From Nostoc sp. CHAB 5844 (lineage in GTDB: Bacteria; Cyanobacteriota; Cyanobacteriia; Cyanobacteriales; Nostocaceae), in contig NZ_JAIVFW010000060.1 in the NCBI RefSeq assembly GCF_020829595.1, positions 1-43,395 of the forward strand: 43,395 nt of DNA, read 5' to 3'. Below, one piece after another: positions 7,111-13,925 of the stretch (the stretch's first letter is position 1; each line of letters opens with the position of its first letter). The notes under the pieces were generated by a model. That model was not told where the DNA came from. It saw only the letters and a list, made by a program, of their open reading frames with translations, and ran no database searches. A program made the position numbers and the translations under genes.

Positions 7111-7245
7111 ATTGAAAAACATCCAGATTTCTTAGTCCTTGAATACTATCCAGATTTAACGATTGGTGATGCTCACACTGCACTTTCGTACTTGCAGTGT
7201 GAACTGGAGGAGAACCAACAGCCTTCAGTTGTATCCGAAAGTTGA
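7090..7245 (+). pseudogene. 5'-truncated copy of the 702-893 gene
   Basis: The frame reads AKFLLQEIEKHPDFLVLEYY, PDLTIGDAHTALSYLQCELE, ENQQPSVVSES-stop, colinear with residues about 14-63 of the 702-893 protein. The 3' flank gttgagcagagtcaaagcg is also shared. The N-terminus is missing where the sequence meets the XRE relic on the other strand. Confidence 0.75.
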
Positions 7246-7254
7246 GCAGAGTCA

Positions 7255-7316
7255 AAGCGTAGACGCAAAGCGGCTTGTCGTAGACATCGCCTGAATCAAA
7301 ACACCAATTCAGGCGA
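7255..7316. repeat. REP-like repeat plus 11-bp hairpin
   Basis: A dispersed-repeat-like stretch (gcgtagacgcaaagcggctt and following) leads into ATCGCCTGAAT (7285-7295) and ATTCAGGCGAT (7306-7316), a perfect 11-bp inverted repeat with a 10-base loop. It sits between the truncated gene and the HTH gene at 7345. Confidence 0.5.
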
Positions 7317-7344
7317 TCATTCATCAAATTTTGAAGAGTTATTT

Positions 7345-7596
7345 ATGGCTAAAGTTTTGACTGATTCAAACTACATCTGTCATCAAATTGCTAGTATTCT
7401 GCGATTGAATTTATCAATTGTACGCCTCTGGATTAATCGCGGTTGGCTGAAGGCGGATAATCGTTCTCCTAAGTATTACGAAATAAAAACTGGACATCTC
7501 AAACAGTTTCTAGAAAATCCTCCGCAGCAAATCAAAAAACGGATTGCTGCTCTTGATTCCGCAGCAATCAAATATCTTTTGAGGGGGAGAATATGA
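7345..7596 (+). CDS. small helix-turn-helix protein (MerR/excisionase-like)
   Basis: 83 aa: SNYICHQIASILRLNLSIVR followed by LWINRGWLKADNRSPKYYEI and KTGHLKQFLENPPQQIKKRI. The helix-turn-helix with W-I-N-x-G-W-L is what is seen in excisionase/MerR-like DNA-binding modules that read a short recognition helix and a small wing. GAAGAG precedes the ATG. Its stop overlaps the start of the next gene in ATGA (7593-7596), so the two are translationally coupled. A regulator or replication accessory is plausible. Confidence 0.65.
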   Translation: MAKVLTDSNYICHQIASILRLNLSIVRLWINRGWLKADNRSPKYYEIKTGHLKQFLENPPQQIKKRIAALDSAAIKYLLRGRI

Positions 7597-8051
7597 CAGA
7601 ACAAATTCTCACGCTGGAACGATGCTGGTATCTCTCCCCACCTTGGGATAATCAAATCCCACCAGTAGAAGTCAACTTGTTAGAAAAAGTCTACCTCAAA
7701 ACCAATCGAACTTTTGGTTACTGCTTGGGTGTGCAGTGGTATGGCGATTGCTGGAATTACGTTGTTGATGTCAAAAACGACTTCATCTATGCAACCAAAC
7801 ATCAGATTATCGGCACTGGTCAAATACAAGCTAGGACTGTGAAAAAACCAGCTTTTGTGTTGGGAGAACGCGTACTGTTGCAATTCCCAAATCACGGTAC
7901 AAAGCAAAGGTTGATTCTGGGAATTGAGTTAATTGGGAAGTCCTGGTTCTATCTGGTCGAGTTGACATTACCTACTTTTGAACAACCACTGATCACGACC
8001 AATCGCTTTTCATTGGTGCGAGAAGAAGACTTAGTGAGAGTGAATGTTTAA
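7593..8051 (+). CDS. DUF1392-like cyanobacterial protein (152 aa)
   Basis: Begins MTEQILTLERCWYLSPPWDN. It has two similar beta-rich halves, each with a GYCLGVQWYGDCWNY-like or LGIELIGKSWFYLV-like strand pair, and a central FVLGERVLLQFPNHGTKQR. Length and composition match the cyanobacterium-restricted DUF1392 family. The repeated small beta-barrel look suggests an SH3-like fold, which is inference. The gene is coupled to the upstream HTH gene by a 4-base ATGA overlap, so the two likely act together. The role is unknown. Confidence 0.6.
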   Translation: MTEQILTLERCWYLSPPWDNQIPPVEVNLLEKVYLKTNRTFGYCLGVQWYGDCWNYVVDVKNDFIYATKHQIIGTGQIQARTVKKPAFVLGERVLLQFPNHGTKQRLILGIELIGKSWFYLVELTLPTFEQPLITTNRFSLVREEDLVRVNV

Positions 8052-8096
8052 GTTGAAACACAACACTTTTTGTACTCCATCACACAACTAAAAATT

Positions 8097-8870
8097 ATGT
8101 CACAAATCGAACTAATACAAATCATCGAACAGATTCAGGAAGAGATTGCAGTTGACGCATCAGGTAAAGCTAAAGCCAGCGTCAGAGCAACTGCCAGACT
8201 GGCGGGAGTTGATGAAAAAGCGATTCGCCATACTCTAGAGAATGCGGAACAAAAACCTGCCAAATTAGCTGTAATGCTTATGCAGCATGGTTTTCAATCT
8301 GCGGAACTAAAAGGGTGGCGTACTGAAGGTATTCCCGACATAGCGATCGCCATCATCTTAGAATACTATGCCTTTGACGCTGGCAGGTATTGTAATCCAC
8401 AAGCAAGATTAGTCTGCCGTTCCTTCAACACCATTGGTATTCGTGCCTGGATTCAAGAAAAGTTGGGCTGGAAAAAAGAAGCAACTGCAAATGAAACCGC
8501 TATGACCCAGATACAGTTACTCGCAGCAGTAGCCCAGCAAATGGCAGAGCAAGAGCAGCATTTATTAGAGCAACAGCAGCGCCAAGCGGAAATCTTGCGC
8601 CGACTCAAAGCTGTTGAAGTCGAACAAGACCGCTTTAATACCCCCTCCGGTCATAAGTACAGCATCGTCGGTTTTGCTAATCTTCAAGGATTGGAAATCT
8701 CAGCCAAAGAAGCGGGTGCAAAAGGAAAAAAGGCCAGTGCCTTATGTCGTAAGCAGGGCATAGAAATCGAGCGCATTCATGACCCCAGGTTCGGCAGAGT
8801 CGGGCTTTATCCTGAAAGCATTTTGATTGAGGTTTTTTCTAGCAATTCCAGAGATAAGGCGACCACTTAA
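8097..8870 (+). CDS. antirepressor-like DNA-binding protein of the rep region (257 aa)
   Basis: ATG 8097 (MSQIELIQIIEQIQEEIAVD) is preferred over a TTG nine codons upstream. Layout: N-terminal helical region with KASVRATARLAGVDEKAIRH (HTH-like, residues about 20-45), a conserved block WRTEGIPDIAIAIILEYYAF with DAGRYC (about 75-105), a Gln/Glu coiled coil (about 140-180), and a C-terminal unit GKKASALCRKQGIEIERIHD, PRFGRVGLYPESILIEVFS (about 215-250). That unit resembles the C-terminal domain of phage antirepressors. A truncated paralogue lies at 1940-2647, also directly upstream of a rep copy, so gene order antirepressor-like then rep is conserved and suggests a role in rep control or initiation. 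Confidence 0.65.
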   Translation: MSQIELIQIIEQIQEEIAVDASGKAKASVRATARLAGVDEKAIRHTLENAEQKPAKLAVMLMQHGFQSAELKGWRTEGIPDIAIAIILEYYAFDAGRYCNPQARLVCRSFNTIGIRAWIQEKLGWKKEATANETAMTQIQLLAAVAQQMAEQEQHLLEQQQRQAEILRRLKAVEVEQDRFNTPSGHKYSIVGFANLQGLEISAKEAGAKGKKASALCRKQGIEIERIHDPRFGRVGLYPESILIEVFSSNSRDKATT

Positions 8871-9154
8871 TACAGATGCGATCGCCCTGTGATGGTATGT
8901 GCTTAAGCAGTTCATTCGTTAGTGTATCAGTTTTTCTTTTTAGAGCTAAAAATCAGGCGAGATGGCTGCATTTGCTGGTCAAAAAGTAAAAAGCAACCGT
9001 ACACAAAACAGTCACGATTGCAGGAGAAAAATAGGTTGTTTAATTCTTCACGATTGTCAATAAAATTCCGCATCCTTTTCAAAAACTGAAACAACTGACC
9101 TCACACATAGCGGCAATATTCTCAAATGCCCTCACTCATCAGGAGAACCATTCG

Positions 9155-9217
9155 ATGTCAAACATTCAAGAAAACATTAGCCAGTTAGAAAAAATCAACA
9201 GCGCTGCGATCGCATGA
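9155..9217 (+). pseudogene. 5' stub of a lost gene (20 codons)
   Basis: AGGAG (9141-9145) precedes an ATG and MSNIQENISQLEKINSAAIA, ended by a TGA just after a HIP1-like GCGATCGC site. A good ribosome-binding site with a very short frame suggests a gene start whose body was deleted; the following sequence is the conserved rep leader. This stub is part of about 350 extra bases that the first rep module (2648-2809) lacks. Confidence 0.4.
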
Positions 9218-9260
9218 GTTTCAAACCAATTTTCCACTCATGGTGTAAAGTATTCGTGCC

Positions 9261-9278
9261 TTAGTTCAGATGTACTAA
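9261..9278 (+). promoter_or_regulatory. near-palindromic operator candidate upstream of rep
   Basis: TTAGTTCAGATGTACTAA, the counterpart of 2690-2707. It lies in a leader (about 9218-9376) conserved with the first module, including ATGGTGTAAAGTATT shortly before it. The LexA-like form is noted above; which protein binds is not shown by the sequence. Confidence 0.45.
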
Positions 9279-9325
9279 CAACCTGATTTCGTTTTTTAGC
9301 TAGTAGCTGTTTTTAAGCATTTTAA

Positions 9326-9347
9326 AGCGGTATAGGTGCATACCGCT
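9326..9347. promoter_or_regulatory. conserved inverted repeat AGCGGTAT-6-ATACCGCT before rep
   Basis: Perfect 8-bp arms with loop AGGTGC, 30 bases before the rep ATG. The arms are identical to those at 2756-2777 while the loops differ, and the preceding CTGTTTTTAA is shared too. Candidate for Rep autoregulation, a copy-number control hairpin, or an origin element. Confidence 0.6.
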
Positions 9348-9376
9348 AACTTTTCCGTGCGTCTATAGGGGAAAAT

Positions 9377-12300
9377 ATGAATCTTGAACCACATCATCAA
9401 AAAGAATGGCTTGATAGTGGCGTTGACGAAGACATCATCACGCTAAACGTGCGATCGCTATCCGGTACAACTCCATACGACTACTTGCTCTACAGCGACA
9501 AAATCTCCCGCCGCAACAATGGACAATTGCGCGATCGCGATTTGAAGAAATACCAACACATCGAACTCGGCGGTTGGTGGTGCAGTGGCGTTGACCCCTT
9601 GGCTGACTATATTCTCATGATGTGGGGTTGTTTCAAACCAGACAAGCCAAGGCGTGATCCACAAAAGATTCACAAACATATAAAATACGAACACCCCTAC
9701 AAAGAACAAACCCGTGCGTTCTTTTTGCAAGTTACCAAGAAAATTTGGGTAAAAGCCTCAAACCGGAATGGCATTCCCATTACCGACGAAGATTTGCTGC
9801 ATAGGGGTGGCTTCTGGCATTGGGTCTGGAGAAATAATGTACCAGTGGTGATTGTCGAAGGAGTCAAAAAAGCCGCTTGTCTGTTGAGTGCTGGTTATGC
9901 GGCGATCGCTATTCCTGGAGTAAATGCAGGATACCGCAATCCCTCTGATGAGTACGGGACTGCCACTGGTAAACCTTCGTTGATTCCTGACTTGAAACAT
10001 TTCGCAACTCCTGGCAGACAGGTTAACATTTGTTTTGACCACGATACCAAGCCCGAAACTGTCCAGCGAGTGAGAACCGCGATTAGCCGTATGGGTCGGC
10101 TGCTGGTAAATGAGGGTTGTCAGCTACGAGTGATTGACCTGCCAGGGAAAGAAAAAGGCGTTGATGATTTTGTCGTTGCCCAAGGACAAGATGCTTTCCA
10201 CGCACTCTACAACACCGCCGAAACCTTGGAGTTGTGGGAAATCAAGCTATTTACTTTGTTGACCTACCCGCCAGCCATCGCACTCAACCAAAGATTCTTG
10301 GGTGGGCTGATTGCTCCTGAAGGTGAAAAACTGATTGTCCTCAAAGCTCCAAAAGGCACAGGTAAAACAGAATGGTTATCCCAGGAAGTTGCCAAAGCAC
10401 ATGACCAGGGGCGACGGGTTCTCATTATCACCCATCGCATACAATTGGGTGAGGCATTGTGCGATCGCTTTGGAGTAAATTATGTCACAGAAGTTCGCAC
10501 TTCGGGAACAGGCGCATTATTAGGATACGGCGTATGCGTGGATTCGTTGCACAAAGATAGTCAAGCCCATTTCAACCCCAACGACTGGTCAAACGATGTC
10601 ATTATTATTGATGAGTGTGATCAGGTTTTCTGGCATTTGCTCAACTCTGGAACAGAAGTACAAAAACGCAGGGTTTCCATTCTCAAAAACCTCAAATCTT
10701 TGATTCAAAACGTCTTGGGTAGCGAACTAGGGAAAATCTATTTATCCAGCGCCGATGTGTCAGATACCGATGTCAAGTACGTTCTCTCTCTGGCGGGAGA
10801 ATATCGAGTTAATCCTTTCGTGATCGTAAATAATTATCAGCCCAATTCGGGCAACTGTTACAACTATTCTGGCAGCAACCCCAAGAATTTGATTGCTGCA
10901 CTTGATAAGGCCATTGAGAAAGGTGGACATTTTCTCTTGTGCTGTTCTGCTCAAAAGGCCAAGTCAAAATGGGGAACTGTGGCGCTAGAAGAACGATTTC
11001 GGCGCAAATTCCCCAATCTGCGGATTCTGCGAATTGATAGTAATTCTGTCGCTGACCCAACACACAAGGCTTATGGGTGTATCGCTCATCTCAACGAAAT
11101 TCTCACACAATATGATTTGGTCATCGCCTCACCTAGCTTAGAAACTGGTGTATCCATCGACATCAAAGGACATTTTGACTCAGTGTGGGGTATCTTCCAG
11201 GGAGTACAACCAGTCAACTCAGTACGGCAGATGTTAGCACGGGTTAGGGAAACTGTAGATCGGCACATCTGGGTCAGCAAGTACGGTATGGGGCGCGTGG
11301 GTAATGGTTCTACGTCTATAGGTGGATTATTGCGGAGTCAACACGTTGTTACTCAGGCTAACATCGCCCTGCTGTCGGCGGCTGATAATTCCGATTACAG
11401 CTTTATTGACCAGAACTTCCAACCAGAATCATTACAAAGTTGGGGTAAACGGGCTTGTGTGATTAACGTGGAGATGAAGCGTTACCAAGAATCTGTGCTT
11501 CGAGGGCTGGTTGAGGATGGCTATACCATTATTGATGCTCTTGACTCAGATGATGATGGGGAAATTCTCAACGAAGTCAAAGCGGCCTCCCAAGAATTAT
11601 ATGCTGTTGAATGTCAGGCGATCGCCAATTCTCCTGACTTATCTGATGCCCAACTGAAAAAGTTGCAAGACCAAAGGGGAAAAACACCTACCGAACGACA
11701 CCAGCAACGCAAAGCTGAGTTATCCCGACGTTATGAAGTTGACGTTACGCCTGATTTGGTGGCAAAAGATGACGATGGTTGGTATCCCCAATTGCGAATG
11801 TACTATTACTTGACTGTGGGGCGGCAGTTTTTAGCCAGCCGGGATAGCAAACGAGCCGCATCACAGGCGGAGGCTGGGGAGAATGCTGTTTGGAAGCCCG
11901 ACTTCAACAAGGGGCAGATGTTGCCTGCTGTGTTGTTGTTGGAAAGTTTGGATCTGTTGCAGTTGCTTACGCCTGGGGAGCAGTTGAGAGGGTCTGATGA
12001 GGCAATGCAGGAATTTAAGGTAAAGGCGGTACAGAATCGTTATGTCATCAAGAATTACCTGAATGTGAGTATTTCGGAAAAATTGACTCCGATTGCTCTA
12101 GCACAAAAGTTGTTGGACAAAATTGATTTACGGCTGTCATACATTGGTCGGTTAGGGCCGAGGGGTAAGCGGGAGTGTGTGTATAAGTTTGTGACTCCTG
12201 ATGATAGTCGTGATTGTATTTTCCAACAGTGGCTTAAACGTGATGAATCAGTAATTGCGAATTGCGAGTTGCGAATTGCGAATTGTTCTGTGTCAGTCAC

Positions 12301-12607
12301 TAGTAATATAGATGTACTAACACAAGTTCCTGACACAACATCACCGTCCACACTCCCCACTAATGATAATCGTGAGGATTTGGACGGACAGGATAATTCC
12401 TGTGATTCTTGGTGGCAGCAGGTCAAATCTTACGCGGCGTTGGTCATGGAACGAGTGAAAGATGGTGTAGAAGCGGTTAAAGAGTTCCTCAGTAATCTCA
12501 ACAGTGATGAAAGGTGGGGTGTGATGTTGACGTTTGAGGAGGCGGAGCCGCAGTTTTTTGGGGAGTTTGTGGCGGCGGCTCCTGAGTGGGTGGATTGGAT
12601 GGCTTAA
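9377..12607 (+). CDS. plasmid replication protein, CyRepA1-type (DUF3854 Toprim-like domain plus helicase)
   Basis: 1076 aa. Residues about 1-290 form the DUF3854 region with Toprim-like acidic motifs: VVIVEGVKKAACLLSAGYAA (Glu about 160) and NICFDHDTK (two Asp about 220), as in primases. A P-loop helicase domain follows, with Walker A KAPKGTGKTEWL (about 330), Walker B VIIIDECDQV (about 410), and later SPSLETGVSIDIKGHFDSVW and MLARVRE arginine-bearing motifs. This primase-helicase layout is that of the large-plasmid Rep proteins described in cyanobacteria (Slr7037/CyRepA1 type). The ATG has GGGGAAAAT upstream. Near the C-terminus a heptamer repeat inserts in frame. A truncated paralogue lies at 2810-3364. 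It is the likely initiator of this replicon. Confidence 0.85.
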   Translation: MNLEPHHQKEWLDSGVDEDIITLNVRSLSGTTPYDYLLYSDKISRRNNGQLRDRDLKKYQHIELGGWWCSGVDPLADYILMMWGCFKPDKPRRDPQKIHKHIKYEHPYKEQTRAFFLQVTKKIWVKASNRNGIPITDEDLLHRGGFWHWVWRNNVPVVIVEGVKKAACLLSAGYAAIAIPGVNAGYRNPSDEYGTATGKPSLIPDLKHFATPGRQVNICFDHDTKPETVQRVRTAISRMGRLLVNEGCQLRVIDLPGKEKGVDDFVVAQGQDAFHALYNTAETLELWEIKLFTLLTYPPAIALNQRFLGGLIAPEGEKLIVLKAPKGTGKTEWLSQEVAKAHDQGRRVLIITHRIQLGEALCDRFGVNYVTEVRTSGTGALLGYGVCVDSLHKDSQAHFNPNDWSNDVIIIDECDQVFWHLLNSGTEVQKRRVSILKNLKSLIQNVLGSELGKIYLSSADVSDTDVKYVLSLAGEYRVNPFVIVNNYQPNSGNCYNYSGSNPKNLIAALDKAIEKGGHFLLCCSAQKAKSKWGTVALEERFRRKFPNLRILRIDSNSVADPTHKAYGCIAHLNEILTQYDLVIASPSLETGVSIDIKGHFDSVWGIFQGVQPVNSVRQMLARVRETVDRHIWVSKYGMGRVGNGSTSIGGLLRSQHVVTQANIALLSAADNSDYSFIDQNFQPESLQSWGKRACVINVEMKRYQESVLRGLVEDGYTIIDALDSDDDGEILNEVKAASQELYAVECQAIANSPDLSDAQLKKLQDQRGKTPTERHQQRKAELSRRYEVDVTPDLVAKDDDGWYPQLRMYYYLTVGRQFLASRDSKRAASQAEAGENAVWKPDFNKGQMLPAVLLLESLDLLQLLTPGEQLRGSDEAMQEFKVKAVQNRYVIKNYLNVSISEKLTPIALAQKLLDKIDLRLSYIGRLGPRGKRECVYKFVTPDDSRDCIFQQWLKRDESVIANCELRIANCSVSVTSNIDVLTQVPDTTSPSTLPTNDNREDLDGQDNSCDSWWQQVKSYAALVMERVKDGVEAVKEFLSNLNSDERWGVMLTFEEAEPQFFGEFVAAAPEWVDWMA
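12253..12287 (+). repeat. heptamer tandem repeat inside rep (STRR-type)
   Basis: Units AATTGCG, AATTGCG, AGTTGCG, AATTGCG, AATTGTT in a row. They encode part of VIANCELRIANCSVS in the C-terminal tail of the replication protein. Gain or loss of one 7-base unit would shift the frame. Confidence 0.8.
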
Positions 12608-12700
12608 GTTTTAGGTTACGAGCGATCGCACTCTTTTAATGCAATAACCTGTGCGTTTATTGGGACAAGAACAAGAACACCGTTACCACAGTGTCAGCGA

Positions 12701-12931
12701 ATGGCTATACCACTGGATGAGATAAAACTGGGATTATTAGTAAAGTACCTAATTGGCACAAGGAACGGGTTGACAGCCATTGTCACCGAGATCCGAAAAT
12801 GTTCTTTGAGCATCAAAGATACTTATGTGATCACCTTGGCGTTTGATGATGACTCGCTGCCGGATCACCTGAAAACCCAGGAAGTTACTGCATACGGCGG
12901 AATCGTTGAATGGTGTGAGGTGGAGTTTTGA
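12701..12931 (+). CDS. small hypothetical protein (76 aa)
   Basis: MAIPLDEIKLGLLVKYLIGT followed by a beta-rich body (NGLTAIVTEIRK, YVITLAFDDDSLPDHL, YGGIVEWCEVEF). The alternation suggests a small barrel. There is no clear ribosome-binding site. A 24-codon frame from GTG 12651 (QEQEHRYHSVSEWLYHWMR) overlaps its start and may be a decayed partner. It follows rep on the same strand, beyond an AGGTTA/TAACCT inverted repeat (12613-12650) that could end the rep transcript. Confidence 0.5.
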   Translation: MAIPLDEIKLGLLVKYLIGTRNGLTAIVTEIRKCSLSIKDTYVITLAFDDDSLPDHLKTQEVTAYGGIVEWCEVEF

Positions 12932-13151
12932 CACGGGGGGTACGAACGCCTATCTTCAAAAATCAAAATTCCGCATTCACCGTAACGCACCTTGACATTG
13001 AATTTGATCGCTGGTTTGTGAGATCGCTAACTTACTCTACACCAATTCTGAAACAGCGTTACTGTTAGATTAGCGTGGGCGAACGCTTGTAGGTTGGCTG
13101 AATGAAATGTAACTCACCATTTAAAATCGAAACAGTTATAAAATTCAGGTA

Positions 13152-13403
13152 ATGATATTGTCTAACTACACATTTATGGAACAATTAAAATTAATAGTTC
13201 AAGTAGCTGATAAAGAAAAAGCAGAGATGTTAACAAAGATTCTTACATCTTTAGATTTTGTCAACTCTGTGGAACTGGTGGAAAATAAGCCAACTACATC
13301 TGATGATGAGCAAAATTTTTTCTCTTTAGCAGGATTATGGGAAAATCGAGATATTACTACTGAGTCTATTCGTCAACAAGCATGGATGGAAGATATTCAA
13401 TGA
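13152..13403 (+). CDS. antitoxin of a VapBC-type module (83 aa)
   Basis: The frame starts at ATG 13152; an internal ATG at 13176 (MEQLKLIVQVADKEKAEMLT) is an equally good start. The C-terminal half ends in FFSLAGLWENRDITTESIRQ plus QAWMEDIQ, the L.G.W..RDIT.E..R...W sequence common at the toxin-binding end of small cyanobacterial antitoxins paired with PIN toxins. Its stop codon overlaps the toxin's start in ATGA (13400-13403), so the pair is co-translated. AT content is visibly higher than in the rep and recD2 genes on both sides, suggesting recent acquisition. Normally such proteins bind the toxin and their own promoter. Confidence 0.8.
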   Translation: MILSNYTFMEQLKLIVQVADKEKAEMLTKILTSLDFVNSVELVENKPTTSDDEQNFFSLAGLWENRDITTESIRQQAWMEDIQ

Positions 13404-13792
13404 TTTTATGTGATACCAATATTCTCATAGAATTTTATAAGAATAATCCAAATATTATTGCTGAACTTCGTAGTATTGGACTTAATCAATTAGCCATTAG
13501 TACCATTACTCAAGCTGAATTATATTATGGCGCTATTAATAAAATTGAATTGCAAAAAATTAAGAAACATTTAGAATTACTGCATATTTTCGCTGTAGAT
13601 GCCATTTTATGCAGTAAATTCATTGAATTAATGGAAACTTACTCATTAAGTCATAAATTAAGTATTCCCGATGCTTTAATTGCTGCAACAGCATTAATTC
13701 ATAATATTGATTTGTATACCTTGAATATTAAAGATTTCCGCTATATTAAAGGGTTAAATTTCCACGAGTACGATGATCGCCCGATATTGTAG
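13400..13792 (+). CDS. vapC: PIN-domain ribonuclease toxin, VapC family (130 aa)
   Basis: ATG 13400 is chosen because it overlaps the antitoxin stop (ATGA) and gives the standard N-terminus MILCDTNILIEFY; an in-frame ATG at 13382 would add six residues. PIN acidic residues are all present: Asp5, Glu40 (TQAELYYG), Asp91 (SIPDALIAATAL) and Asp104/Asp112 (DLYTLNIKDF). Such toxins cut tRNA, rRNA or mRNA with Mg2+ when the antitoxin decays, and on plasmids they act as addiction modules. The C-terminus RYIKGL is also typical. Confidence 0.9.
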   Translation: MILCDTNILIEFYKNNPNIIAELRSIGLNQLAISTITQAELYYGAINKIELQKIKKHLELLHIFAVDAILCSKFIELMETYSLSHKLSIPDALIAATALIHNIDLYTLNIKDFRYIKGLNFHEYDDRPIL

Positions 13793-13858
13793 GGTGCGTT
13801 AAATGGCGATAATCTCTGACAACAAACCAAAATTTCTCCCAGTTTTATCAGCGAAAAA

Positions 13859-13901
13859 TAGTATTGATGTACTAGAATAAACCCACGACTCGGTTTATAA
13901 T
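13859..13901 (+). promoter_or_regulatory. recD2 promoter with LexA-like operator candidate
   Basis: A perfect -10 hexamer TATAAT lies at 13896-13901. The near-palindrome TAGTATTGATGTACTA (13859-13874) ends where the -35 element would lie, a classic repressor position. The same right half (GATGTACTA) occurs in the two rep leaders. A transcript starting about 13908 would exclude the GTG at 13905 and supports translation from ATG 13926. Confidence 0.5.
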
Positions 13902-13925
13902 GATGTGCGGCATTTTGAAAAACCA

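Noticed and set aside
10760-12426. Minus-strand open frames inside the rep gene
   Set aside because: Antisense to clear helicase motifs; no independent support.
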